From: Segetibacter sp. 3557_3
GTDB taxonomy: Bacteria; Bacteroidota; Bacteroidia; Chitinophagales; Chitinophagaceae
Reading direction: 5' to 3'
Assembly (NCBI RefSeq): GCF_004354985.1
Contig: NZ_SMSK01000012.1
Location: forward strand, 146,306 to 210,305
DNA: 64,000 nucleotides
Each line of letters starts with the position of its first letter. The stretch's first letter is position 1. The notes beneath the pieces were generated by a model that saw only the letters and a program-made list of their open reading frames with translations, did not search any database and was not told the origin of the DNA. Positions 19,877 through 27,968 of this stretch are shown in pieces. Both the position numbers and the translations under genes were made by a program.

Positions 19877-20305
19877 GGGTTGCGCTTAATATAACAAGGT
19901 GAATAAAAGTGCTTTTAAACCATACCTGCCAGGCGGCGATTGATTCCTGTATCAGTCCATTATGTTGTGAAAGATCCCCGGCTCAAAGCAATAGCAACTT
20001 TAAACTACAAAGGATTCACGGTAGTGTCAATAGGGGCTACAATGTTTGTAATAGCGGGAAGCGGGAATCCATGAATCTTGCAAACAATGCTGTGGATACC
20101 CATATGCTTCTTAGTAAATCATTTCCGAATGCCGGCGCTTCATAGTCCGGCTGCGGCACTCCCGCGCATGAACCCTTCCAGCCGGCGTAAAAGGTAGGAC
20201 AGCAAATGGGTTATTGGCTTTCGACAGGTTCAAAAGCACCCACACATTTCTTTTCAAATCCAAGTACCCGGTAATTCGTGCTAAGGAGTTTATTCGACCT
20301 TATTA
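19877..20305. other. Intergenic gap, nothing recognised
   Basis: 429 bases between the STAND ATPase start (reverse strand) and the end of the SRPBCC gene. Short open frames on the forward strand have no recognisable content. The promoter of the STAND gene must lie at its left end. Confidence 0.4.
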
Positions 20306-20776
20306 TCAGTGGTCCGCCTTCAACTTCATTGTTACCAGTTCCGCCTCAAGCCGGTCGAAGTTCTCTTCGTTTTTTTCAACCGCAAACACCCTCACTTTTT
20401 CGCATTCATGTGATGACGCAAATATTTGCCGGAAAACAATCTTCGTTTTGTTCGCACCGGCTTCTTCAAAGGTTGCTACCACGTTAAACAATGGTTTGGT
20501 CAACCGTTCCCAGGCAATCAGGGCAGGTTGCTCAACCTGGATAAATACGCATTCATTAGGATAGTTGCCCTTGTCGGGTCCATGCATAATAAAACGCCAT
20601 CTGCCACCCGGTCGCAGGTCGAACTCGTTAAAAGTATTGGTGAAACCAGCTGGTCCCCACCATTTCTTAAGGTGTTTGGGACTGGTCCATGCTGTATAAA
20701 CCATTTCCCTGGGTGCATCCACCAAACGGGTACTTACGATTTCAAACCCCGTTGTTGAAGTTGACTTTGCAGTCAT
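20306..20776 (-). CDS. SRPBCC / AHSA1-type START-fold protein
   Basis: A 156-residue cytoplasmic protein. The AHSA1 pattern is clear: FEIVSTRLVDAPREMVYTAWT, PKHLKKWWGPAGFT, and the central FDLRPGGRWRFIMHGPDG-like turn, followed by beta-strands and a closing helix (ENFDRLEAELVTM). The fold binds hydrophobic ligands, and in bacteria such genes are often paired with an ArsR-type regulator, which is not present here. A palindrome 26 bases upstream may be an operator. Function unknown beyond the fold. Confidence 0.9.
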   Translation of the reverse strand: MTAKSTSTTGFEIVSTRLVDAPREMVYTAWTSPKHLKKWWGPAGFTNTFNEFDLRPGGRWRFIMHGPDKGNYPNECVFIQVEQPALIAWERLTKPLFNVVATFEEAGANKTKIVFRQIFASSHECEKVRVFAVEKNEENFDRLEAELVTMKLKADH

Positions 20777-20801
20777 AATTTAAATGATTATTCGCTTTTA
20801 T

Positions 20802-20821
20802 AATCACCATATCTGGTGATT
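20802..20821. promoter_or_regulatory. Palindrome upstream of the SRPBCC gene, possible operator
   Basis: Two perfect 8-bp arms, AATCACCA and TGGTGATT, flank a TATC centre, ending 26 bases before the start codon. A 12-bp palindrome with the same ATCACC/GGTGAT half-sites occurs at 23888-23899, also just upstream of a reverse-strand gene. Confidence 0.45.
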
Positions 20822-21047
20822 GATCGATCGTGGTTGTTTTAGCAATTTTACTAAATATCAATCAATGTTGTAAGCGAATTTGCCGTCAGCGGCTTGCTGA
20901 ATAGAATTGCCAGATATCTAGAGGGCGGGCGCATACGAACGGGTTCATTCGGGCCGGCAACGTGTTGGTATACGTTTATGTTGGGACGGCAAAAACCTGT
21001 TCCACATACACCCATTCGAACATTTACTCACAACTAAAATTCGGGCA

Positions 21048-21629
21048 ATGATACCTTTCAAATGTTTTGTTCAGCTTCGGAATTCTTTTCAACATAGCGC
21101 CGACCAGGCTATACTTACTTATGTGGTAATCATTATTGCACTTGCTTTGGCGATTACGGGCTGCAAGAAAGAGAGTGAAAAGAAAGCCAGGTTTAACTTT
21201 GACTTTCTTTACCACACAAAATGGCGCACGGTCTCCCAGGCAACAACACCAACGTGGACCGACCCGGCCACCGGTAAATCGTATACTGATCTCTTCGATT
21301 TTGCTAGGGATAATTTTCCATGTGCGATAGACGATTACTCCGTTTTTCTGCCAGATGGTTCTACGCACCAATACTACAACACGATAAAGTGCAACCCGAA
21401 TGATCCGGCCACGGAAGCCCCTATTGGTTATCACTTTTTGGACAACGCAAATGATTCGCTAATCGTCGTGGTTCCCCTTGAGGTGCCGAATTTAAAACCG
21501 GAAATTATAATGGCACGCTGCAAGGTACTGGAACTGACAGTGGATAAACTCGTGGTGAGATACAATCAAATTGTGCCGTTTACTTTTACCAAACAAACCA
21601 ATACACAAACGTATGTCGCGATGCCATAA
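21048..21629 (+). CDS. Small lipoprotein of unknown function
   Basis: A 193-residue protein with a long N-region, a hydrophobic segment (ILTYVVIIIALALAITG) and Cys39 followed by KKESEKK, consistent with a lipoprotein; the unusually long segment before the hydrophobic core makes the start uncertain, but no nearer ATG exists. The mature part has FLYHTKWRTVSQ followed by beta-strands, and ends with KLVVRYNQIVPFTFT, a pattern reminiscent of lipocalin-like lipoproteins of Bacteroidota. No enzyme motif seen. Confidence 0.72.
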   Translation: MIPFKCFVQLRNSFQHSADQAILTYVVIIIALALAITGCKKESEKKARFNFDFLYHTKWRTVSQATTPTWTDPATGKSYTDLFDFARDNFPCAIDDYSVFLPDGSTHQYYNTIKCNPNDPATEAPIGYHFLDNANDSLIVVVPLEVPNLKPEIIMARCKVLELTVDKLVVRYNQIVPFTFTKQTNTQTYVAMP

Positions 21630-21828
21630 CCTTTCTGTTTGAGGTTCTGATGCAAAGCCATTTGATCAGCTGGAAAGGTCTTAGTGAGGAAATCTCAGGG
21701 CGCCAGGAATCGGGTCTGAAACCAAACCTCGCAACACAATGCCGGCCGTTGCCACAAGGGTATCGTGCGCCTTGCTGTATTAAGGGTTGTCATGACTTGT
21801 ATACAGCCGTAATCCACCCCGGTCGAAA

Positions 21829-22491
21829 TTAGTTTTCCCCGCTGCTACCCGGAAGCCTGCTCCTGATCCATTTCATCTGGCCGTTGTGATTAGACTCGTG
21901 TTCAACCACATGAAACCACTTGCAGTAGTTGTTGGTTGGTCCCCATCCCCAGCTTTTGTCTACCGTCAGCAACCATTTATCGTCACGCATTCTGAGCTGC
22001 TCAAGCGTTTTCTGACGCACTTCGGTTAACGTATTCAGGTAATGGTCCAGCTGCTCACCTTTGATGGTCTTTCTTCCCGCATCCCCCAGATTCATGGGAA
22101 TGTCCCATTGTTTTTTTATTTTATCATCCCAGCTTCCCCACTTCGTGTTTTCAAAAGTGTGCAGTTGGTAGTAGCGTTCTGTTGCTGCCAGGTGCAGCAG
22201 GAGTGCACCGATGGAGTTTGCTTTAGAATCGGGTAAGAGGTCCAGTTGTGCAACCGTTAGACCCTGTACAGATTGGAGCACCACAGAACGCATCCAGGCC
22301 ATCATGGAAACCAATGTGCCAATATGTGGTGAAAATCCCTGCCTGGGTCCAATTACGTTAAGTCCTTCAATAGCATGTTGCTGGCTGCACGCTTGTTGCG
22401 GCAGGATGGATAGGCCAGCAATACCCGCTGCAAGTGCAGCACCACTGCCAATAAATCTTCTTCGGTCAAAGAGAGCTCCGGTTTCTTCCAT
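21829..22491 (-). CDS. DinB-superfamily protein with Tat signal
   Basis: A 220-residue protein. A twin-arginine signal lies at the start (Arg10-Arg11 in DRRRFIG, followed by a hydrophobic AALAAGIAGLSIL), indicating export of a folded, probably metal-loaded protein. The mature part is a DinB four-helix bundle: one metal-type histidine in LLLHLAATERYY and the H-x-x-x-H pair in VVEHESNHNGQM. DinB-like proteins bind a divalent metal and some act as thiol transferases; the role of exported members is unknown. It converges with the lipoprotein gene ending at 21629. Confidence 0.9.
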   Translation of the reverse strand: MEETGALFDRRRFIGSGAALAAGIAGLSILPQQACSQQHAIEGLNVIGPRQGFSPHIGTLVSMMAWMRSVVLQSVQGLTVAQLDLLPDSKANSIGALLLHLAATERYYQLHTFENTKWGSWDDKIKKQWDIPMNLGDAGRKTIKGEQLDHYLNTLTEVRQKTLEQLRMRDDKWLLTVDKSWGWGPTNNYCKWFHVVEHESNHNGQMKWIRSRLPGSSGEN

Positions 22492-22685
22492 ATTTTTATT
22501 TCAACAGAAAGTTACTGTTTTAAAGTCCGGATTACAACTGGTGTTTGTCTATACTTGAACGATTGAAACCTTGATGAGACATCCACGGCAAGGCAAGGTG
22601 TTTACGGTACCCGGTATGCAGTAGCAGGCTAACTTTACCTTGCTTGATGATATTGTAAATTGATTGCAGAAGAAGGTGATTACTA

Positions 22686-23414
22686 ATGAAAGATATTTAT
22701 AACGATAAGAGCTATCTCCGTAACAATCCTTCCTGGCATGAGGAGGACGCGCCGGGCAAGGTAAAACAGGTACTGACAATCCTGAAAAGGAACCGTATTG
22801 CTTTTGAAACCATCTGCGAAATTGGGTGCGGTAGCGGCGAGATACTGGCGCAGCTAGCAAAACAATTGCCGGGTGTAAATAGCTTTCGTGGGTACGATAT
22901 CTCACGGGATGCAATCGAGATTGCAAAACAAAAAGCAAACGACCGGGTAAGCTTCGAAGTAAAAGATATTACCCAAAGCGACAAAGAAGTCCCCTTTGAT
23001 TTGTTAATGGTAATTGATGTTATTGAACATATCCCAGACTATTTTAAGTTTCTTGCCGGCATTATCCATAAAGGCAGGTATACCATTTTTCACATACCAC
23101 TGGATATGTGTATGTGGTCGCTTTTTAAGGAACAAATGTTAGTCGAGTCAAAAAAACGAGTGGGACATATTCACAATTTTACGGAAGACTTCATCAAAAG
23201 CGTTTTGGCTGAATACGGGTTTGAGCTCATCGACCAACTGTATACTCCGCCCACGTTTGAACAGCAGACTGCAAAACAACAGGTCGTTGATACTTTTCGT
23301 AAACTGCTATTCAAAATCAATCAGCGTTTTTGTACCAAGACAGTTGGCGGATACTCGCTGTTATTGTTGACCAAAAATAATTGGGTTGCCGCCGAGCAGT
23401 TATTATCGAAGTGA
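22686..23414 (+). CDS. Class I SAM-dependent methyltransferase
   Basis: A 242-residue cytoplasmic protein. Motif I for S-adenosylmethionine binding is at about residues 44-52 (CEIGCGSGE), the acidic residue after strand 2 is in RGYDISRDAI, and motif IV is DLLMVIDVIEHI. The C-terminal part (GHIHNFTEDFIKSVLAEYGFELI) follows the usual Rossmann methyltransferase plan of the Methyltransf_11/23 type. The acceptor substrate cannot be inferred. Its 3' end meets a decayed reverse-strand gene. Confidence 0.92.
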   Translation: MKDIYNDKSYLRNNPSWHEEDAPGKVKQVLTILKRNRIAFETICEIGCGSGEILAQLAKQLPGVNSFRGYDISRDAIEIAKQKANDRVSFEVKDITQSDKEVPFDLLMVIDVIEHIPDYFKFLAGIIHKGRYTIFHIPLDMCMWSLFKEQMLVESKKRVGHIHNFTEDFIKSVLAEYGFELIDQLYTPPTFEQQTAKQQVVDTFRKLLFKINQRFCTKTVGGYSLLLLTKNNWVAAEQLLSK

Positions 23415-23429
23415 TGAATATATCGGATA

Positions 23430-23867
23430 CAATTGCGGGGGGTGATCTGCCGGTGCATGTGGTAAACATCAACCAGGTTGATGTTCACAAAGGTCGTGAT
23501 CAGTTGCACTCCACCATAAAGCCAAATGCCTTTGCCTGGCTGAGCTTTAATGTCCATAACATTGCCGACCAGGTCTTCACTTATCCGGGTTGCACGATCA
23601 TCCCTATTGGGAGCCTTCGAGAACACATATTTCGTTTGGCTGTGGAACGTTTTGCCAAAGTAATCATTCTGTTGCAGGAGCATCATGGCCGGGCTGAAAA
23701 TTACCCCAAAGGACATAGCTTTTTCGTCGATCAAGTATGGTGTCTAAGCTTGATAAACAGCCGTTAAATCCCATATCATCTTCCATGATACACTAATTTG
23801 TTTCACCATTGGGTCCTTCAATATACCCATCATGCGTTACGGCTAAACCCAGGACAATTTTCCTAAT
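23430..23867 (-). pseudogene. Decayed dihydrofolate-reductase-family (RibD C-terminal-like) gene
   Basis: Translation of the reverse strand from 23867 gives IRKIVLGLAVTHDGYIEGPNGE, which matches the start of this reductase family except that the start codon reads ATT. A TAG at 23793-23795 interrupts codon 25. The same frame continues through SLDTILDRRKSYVLWGNFQPG and stops at 23664-23666. The neighbouring frame then takes over with YFGKTFHSQTKYVFSK, later PGKGIWLYGGVQLITTF and VDVYHMH, all expected family segments in the right order. The last 40-50 residues are missing, where the gene runs into the methyltransferase 3' end. Three independent lesions plus a lost tail make it a clear pseudogene. 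An intact relative of the same family lies at 27962-28570. Confidence 0.88.
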
Positions 23868-23887
23868 TTTTAGAATTTAAAATTTGT

Positions 23888-23899
23888 ATCACCGGTGAT
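23888..23899. promoter_or_regulatory. 12-bp palindrome upstream of the decayed reductase gene
   Basis: ATCACCGGTGAT is a perfect palindrome 21 bases upstream of the former start codon at 23867. Its half-sites match those of the palindrome at 20802-20821, but the spacing between half-sites differs (0 against 6 bases). Confidence 0.35.
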
Positions 23900-24032
23900 G
23901 CAATCCAATTGTTTGTCACAACGGTATAACATAAAGTGGTGATGCCGCGAGGCACTTCAACGCCGTCTTCGGCGAATTACCATACCATGGTGCTCCCCGT
24001 TCCAGATGCTAATAAATCACATATAAATGCGA

Positions 24033-24063
24033 TTGCCCGACAGTGTACCCAAAGATATTTTTG
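24033..24063 (+). promoter_or_regulatory. Bacteroidota-type promoter for the lipoprotein at 24090
   Basis: TTG at 24033-24035 and TATTTTTG at 24056-24063, separated by 20 bases, fit the -33 TTG / -7 TAnnTTTG consensus of Bacteroidota primary sigma factor. It leaves a leader of roughly 20 bases before the ATG at 24090 and argues against a start at 24027. Confidence 0.65.
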
Positions 24064-24089
24064 TCTTAAATAATCAAGCAAAACAAAAC

Positions 24090-24656
24090 ATGAAAACTTT
24101 AAAACTAAACAGATTGGCGCTCGCAATAATAGCAGCAATTTTAGTATCCATTTCAGTAACGGGTTGCGAAAAAGACGATGTTACGCCAAAACCTCCAGCT
24201 GGTGCGGTTCACATAGTAGATCAACGACTTGTTGGTAAATGGATGTGGACCAACAGTAGTGATGGCGCTTATTACGATAACAACGGTGTTTACCAGGGCT
24301 CGGCATATGGCCTGGCAAAACAATACAACATCGGTGCCGATGGTTATGGTTCCTGCTACAGTCACCTTTATTCAACTATTGGCGCGGGCACTTATATCGA
24401 AGTAAACATTTCTTCACAAGGTTTTTTTGAGTCGGACAACCAGGGTCACCTTGGCTACTTCCCAACCAGTGGTACATACAAATCTACCAGTGGTGAAAAC
24501 AGGCCGTTAAGGGCTGATGAACTTTGGAACACACAAACAAACAGTGGCAAAAGTGATCTTGTACAAAAACTGGTGATTACCAAAGTTGGCGGACGCGATT
24601 GTTTCCAGGTTACGGCAACTAATGGTACTGTTGACACGTTTTTTAAAGTGCCTTAA
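24090..24656 (+). CDS. Small lipoprotein of unknown function
   Basis: A 188-residue protein. The ATG at 24090 gives a proper lipoprotein signal (LALAIIAAILVSISVTG, then Cys26, EKDD). An upstream in-frame ATG at 24027 precedes the promoter elements and is unlikely. The mature part begins with a short proline-rich linker and then has LVGKWMWTNSSDGAYY and repeated Tyr/Gly-rich beta-strands, followed by a C-terminal strand set (KLVITKVGGRDCFQVTAT), a pattern resembling lipocalin-like lipoproteins. Its own promoter and terminator make it a single-gene unit. Function unknown. Confidence 0.8.
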   Translation: MKTLKLNRLALAIIAAILVSISVTGCEKDDVTPKPPAGAVHIVDQRLVGKWMWTNSSDGAYYDNNGVYQGSAYGLAKQYNIGADGYGSCYSHLYSTIGAGTYIEVNISSQGFFESDNQGHLGYFPTSGTYKSTSGENRPLRADELWNTQTNSGKSDLVQKLVITKVGGRDCFQVTATNGTVDTFFKVP

Positions 24657-24708
24657 TCATAATATCATCACAGTTGAATTGGTTCTGCGAAGCTGTTGAT
24701 GCATACAT

Positions 24709-24747
24709 AAAAAAACTCCCTGCATATGATGTGTCAGGGAGTTTTTT
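24709..24747 (+). terminator. Intrinsic terminator of the lipoprotein gene
   Basis: AAAAAACTCCCTG pairs with CAGGGAGTTTTTT around a 12-base loop, 50 bases after the stop at 24656. The T-run at the right and the A-run at the left suggest it serves both directions. Confidence 0.9.
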
Positions 24748-24876
24748 ATTTGTTGTTATTTTTGGATGTAGTGCGCATGATCCTGTCCTGAAAGCGGGCA
24801 GGTCGCAGACGGTCTTGAAAAATATAAACGCTCTTCATGTTGATTAACTCTTCTTCTGGCTATATCCCAGTTAAAG

Positions 24877-25283
24877 TCACGGCTTATGGTTTTCGAACCA
24901 CTTAACCATTGACGGTAAATTCCTTTCAAATCCACCTGGGATATCAATATTCAACATTCCTGCACGGCCTGAGTGCGATTTGCAAAATTGTGGATCGTAA
25001 ACCTGGGAATACTAATGAATGTTCCTTTGGGCGCGTCGATCCAATCATCGGCAACCAGCATATAGATCGTGCCTGCAAGCACATAAAATACCTGGGCCTT
25101 ATGTTTATGCGGTGCCGGGCCGCACGGAGTGGGGTTCAGGCAACATTCTGAAATGCTCCATTATTTGCTGTTTCGTTTTTTCTTCCGCTGTTTAAATTCG
25201 GTCATTGTCCCGGGTTGGTATAGCCATCCTTCCCCTGATTGTAAAATGATCGTTTCAGTACGATCCCCGGTGTGCTGACTCAT
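24877..25283 (-). pseudogene. Decayed cupin-domain gene
   Basis: From an ATG at 25281-25283 on the reverse strand the frame reads ETIILQSGEGWLYQPGTMTEF, then meets TAA at 25161-25163. The same frame continues as PHKHKAQVFYVLAGTIYMLV and DWIDAPKGTFISIPRFTIHNF, which is a cupin metal-binding half-barrel with its histidines, before stopping at 24951-24953. A frameshift near 24965-24990 restores the tail AGMLNIDIPGGFERNLPSMV and a natural stop at 24877. One nonsense mutation and one frameshift therefore separate three consecutive pieces of a protein of about 135 residues. It lies 22 bases downstream of the alpha/beta hydrolase gene and was probably co-transcribed with it. Confidence 0.87.
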
Positions 25284-25305
25284 TTGCTTTAAAATTAAGT
25301 GGTGC

Positions 25306-26190
25306 TTACTTTGCCCGGTCGGCATTCAGGAATTCGTTGACCAGGGAAACCGTAGCAGTAATCAGGGCAGTATTCTGCGGTGTTGTTAATTCACCAATGT
25401 ATTCACCATGTCCACCGGGGATTATTGCTAACCGTGAGTTTGGAACCAGGCGATGCATTTCAACAGCATGTTCAGGTGTTGCAATATCTCTGTCTCCTTG
25501 TATAAAGAATACCGGAGCCTTTATGGATTTCATCTGCTCCGCTGTAATATCAGGAAAGGATTGCATTCTTGCCACGTCCCGCTCATACATGCGATATAAT
25601 GCGTTTGAGTCGGGGTTGATTTCCAGGAACGCGTCTTTGTAAACCTGCGGTATGGTTTCAAACGTGGGTTTTGCCATCATCTCCCAAAACCATCCAGGGG
25701 CACCAGTCTTGTTGTAAAACGTTGATGCTACAACTATTTTGTTCGTCATCTGAGGATGCCGGATAGCAAATTGTAGCGTGGTGCTTGCTCCATTGCTAAA
25801 GCCAAAAACGTCTGCTGTTTTGATGTTTAATTGGGTGAGGAGAGCCGCAATGTCGTCTGCATCCTGTTCAAAACTTAAAGGCCTGTCTATGTCCGCTGTT
25901 CGCCCGTGTGCCTGCATTTCTACTGCGATTACCTTGCGTGTTTTTGCAAACTCCGGTAACACCCTGCCGTATGTGGTTGCTATCGAAGATCCGCCACCAT
26001 GAATCAACACTAACGGAGCACCCGTGCCATGAACTTCATGATACATGTTGAGCCCATTGACCAATGCAAAGCCACTTGTTTTGTTTGTGTTACCGGTTGT
26101 TGGGGAGGCACCCATCTGGTTAGTGTTTGTTTGATTGCAAGCTGAAATTATTAAAGCTGCAATGGTTATCCAAATGCGCGTTTTATGCAT
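25306..26190 (-). CDS. Alpha/beta hydrolase, lipoprotein
   Basis: A 294-residue protein with a lipoprotein signal (ITIAALIISA then Cys18). The alpha/beta hydrolase fold begins near residue 45. The oxyanion segment is LIHGGGSS, the nucleophile is Ser132 in GFSNGAS, the acid is the Asp of FIQGDRDIATP and the base is the His of IPGGHGEYIG, so the catalytic triad is complete. The order and spacing match small esterases, peroxidase-like or epoxide-hydrolase-like members; the substrate is unknown. It is followed closely by the decayed cupin gene. Confidence 0.92.
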   Translation of the reverse strand: MHKTRIWITIAALIISACNQTNTNQMGASPTTGNTNKTSGFALVNGLNMYHEVHGTGAPLVLIHGGGSSIATTYGRVLPEFAKTRKVIAVEMQAHGRTADIDRPLSFEQDADDIAALLTQLNIKTADVFGFSNGASTTLQFAIRHPQMTNKIVVASTFYNKTGAPGWFWEMMAKPTFETIPQVYKDAFLEINPDSNALYRMYERDVARMQSFPDITAEQMKSIKAPVFFIQGDRDIATPEHAVEMHRLVPNSRLAIIPGGHGEYIGELTTPQNTALITATVSLVNEFLNADRAK

Positions 26191-26387
26191 TTCATTTTAT
26201 TAAGGCGGTTGATGCATGCCATCGCCCTTGGCTATTTCAAGTATAAGGAATACCCGGAAACTCTGGCCTGGTTTGCGTAGGGAAGATTCGTGTTTTAAAC
26301 GGTGCCATGTGCTATCCCAAACCTGGGTTCAATCGATTTATAGTTAGCAGCTGTTTGTAAATCAATTGAAGCTCTATATGCATATCG

Positions 26388-26894
26388 CTATAGTTTAAAT
26401 TGCTTAAGCCTGGCCTTAATTGAGGGAACATCTTCCTGTTTAACTTGTGTAATGGTTATTACAAAATCCTGTTTTAACTCTTGCCGTTGCGACAACAGGT
26501 TATAAAGTGCCTGCAATGAATTCACGCGTACTATTCTGCTTTCCTTTTTATTGGTCGCCCACCCTGTAAGCAATTGCCAGGCGTTACCAAGCTCCTCATC
26601 TGAAAGCTGCAGCCTGGCAACAAGTAATGCCAGGTGCCACTTCAATTCTTTGTCTTTAGCTGTGTGCAGCAGTTGCAGCAGGGCAGTTTTATGGGTCTGT
26701 AGATATTCCGGATGTTCTCGCGTAACCTTTTCAACGGCATCCGCTGCCCGCATTACTAACCTTCTGTCATGGGAGAAAACAAACCCGAACAAAGCGTCGA
26801 AGTGAGCTTGATTTTTTACCAGTGAGACAACAGTATCACTTGCCCCAATCGAACGCAGATCGCCGCCGCCCAATAGCTTTTCAAAGTCAATCAT
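26388..26894 (-). CDS. HEAT-like helical repeat protein
   Basis: A 168-residue cytoplasmic protein that is almost entirely alpha-helical. Paired helices repeat with the pattern of HEAT/armadillo repeats (FVFSHDRRLVMRAADAVEKV; ALLQLLHTAKDKELKWHLAL; SRIVRVNSLQALYNLLSQ). No catalytic motif. Comparable short proteins in Bacteroidota are annotated only as hypothetical and may act as binding scaffolds. It is a single gene next to the tandem array. Confidence 0.75.
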   Translation of the reverse strand: MIDFEKLLGGGDLRSIGASDTVVSLVKNQAHFDALFGFVFSHDRRLVMRAADAVEKVTREHPEYLQTHKTALLQLLHTAKDKELKWHLALLVARLQLSDEELGNAWQLLTGWATNKKESRIVRVNSLQALYNLLSQRQELKQDFVITITQVKQEDVPSIKARLKQFKL

Positions 26895-26954
26895 TGTTTA
26901 ATTCTTTTCATGATCCGTTAACCCAATTACAACTGTCCACAGTTAATTTGTCGT

Positions 26955-27880
26955 GAAGCGCACCAGCGATGCAATCCCTTTTTATTGATGAAGTATGGAT
27001 GATGAATGCATTTGGAATTAGTCATGAGTCATGCGTTTGCTCGCCGACGCAATTCCTTTTCCCGGTCGTCAGTGCGAGCGCGCGTAGGGTTCGTCATTGC
27101 GAGCGCAGTTCCCGATCGTCATTGCGAGCGCGCGTAGGGTTCGTCATTGCGAGCGCAGCGAAGCAATCCCATGTTTTAGCATCCATAACATTTGCTTAGC
27201 ACTACACCACCATTGCAAGCCCAAAATACGGTTCATCATCGCAAGCGCATAATACAGATCGTCATTGCGAGCGCAGCGAAGCAATCCCATGTTTTGGCAT
27301 CGACAACATCTGCTTACCACTACACCATCATTGCATGTGCAAAATACCGATCGTCATTGCAGGCGCATAATACGAGTCGTCATTGCGAGCGCAGCGAAGC
27401 AATCCCATGTTTTAGCATCCATAATATTAGCTTAGCACTGCACCACCATTGTTAGCGCATGATACGGATCGTCATTGCAGGCGCAGGTCCCGATCGTCAT
27501 TGCGAGCGCAGCGAAGCAATCCCATATTTTGGCATCGACAACATTTGCTTAGCACTACACCATTATTGCAAGCGCATAATACAGATCGTCATTGCGAGCG
27601 CAGCGAAGCAATCCCATGTTTTAGCATCCATAACATCTGCTTAGCACTACACCACCATTGCAAGCGCAAAATACGGTTCGTCATTGCAAGCGCAGTCACG
27701 ATCGTCATTGCGAGCGCAGCGAAGCAATCCCATGTTTTGGCATCGACAACATCTGCTTAGCACTACACCACCATTGCAAGCGCTTAATACGGTTCATCAT
27801 TGCAAGCACAGTCCCAATTGTCATTGCGAGCGCAGCGCAGCAATCCCATGTTATGGCATCGGTAGCATTGGCAAAGATGG
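26955..27880. repeat. Tandem array of ~117-bp units, alternating two subtypes
   Basis: Seven copies of a core beginning CGTCATTGCGAGCGCAGCG, continuing AAGCAATCCCATGTTTT, start at 27142, 27260, 27378, 27495, 27587, 27703 and 27819, that is at steps of 118, 118, 117, 92, 116 and 116 bases; the last copy has small changes. Degenerate core pieces lie to the left from about 26960. The bases following the core alternate between AGCATCCATAA and GGCATCGACAA in units 1-6, giving a higher-order repeat of about 235 bp. The array is open in several frames, but the predicted peptides (CERSEAIP repeats) are an artefact of the repeat. Core sequences of this kind are scattered in many bacterial genomes as intergenic repeats. 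Confidence 0.92.
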
Positions 27881-27930
27881 TGTATGCTTTATTACGGGTT
27901 GAATTAACCCAACCTCGTACATTAAGAATT

Positions 27931-27968
27931 GGTTTAAAACAATCGGTTAAGACCGATAGCTTTAAACC
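27931..27968 (-). terminator. Two-part hairpin at the 3' end of the reductase gene
   Basis: GGTTTAAA (27931-27938) pairs with TTTAAACC (27961-27968), enclosing ATCGGT (27942-27947) paired with ACCGAT (27952-27957) around a TAAG loop. It overlaps the stop codon of the reductase gene at 27962. No long T-run follows, so it is a probable rather than certain terminator. Confidence 0.55.

Noticed and set aside
23381..23767. 128-codon forward-strand frame after the methyltransferase
   Set aside because: It is the antisense shadow of the reductase pseudogene, which explains the coding-like composition.
24027..24089. Upstream ATG of the lipoprotein at 24090
   Set aside because: The promoter-like elements at 24033-24063 lie inside this extension and the lipoprotein signal would be displaced.
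27142..27855. Possible CRISPR array (constant 36-base core, 80-base intervals)
   Set aside because: The intervals are themselves repeats of each other, their length is far above CRISPR spacers, and no cas gene is nearby.
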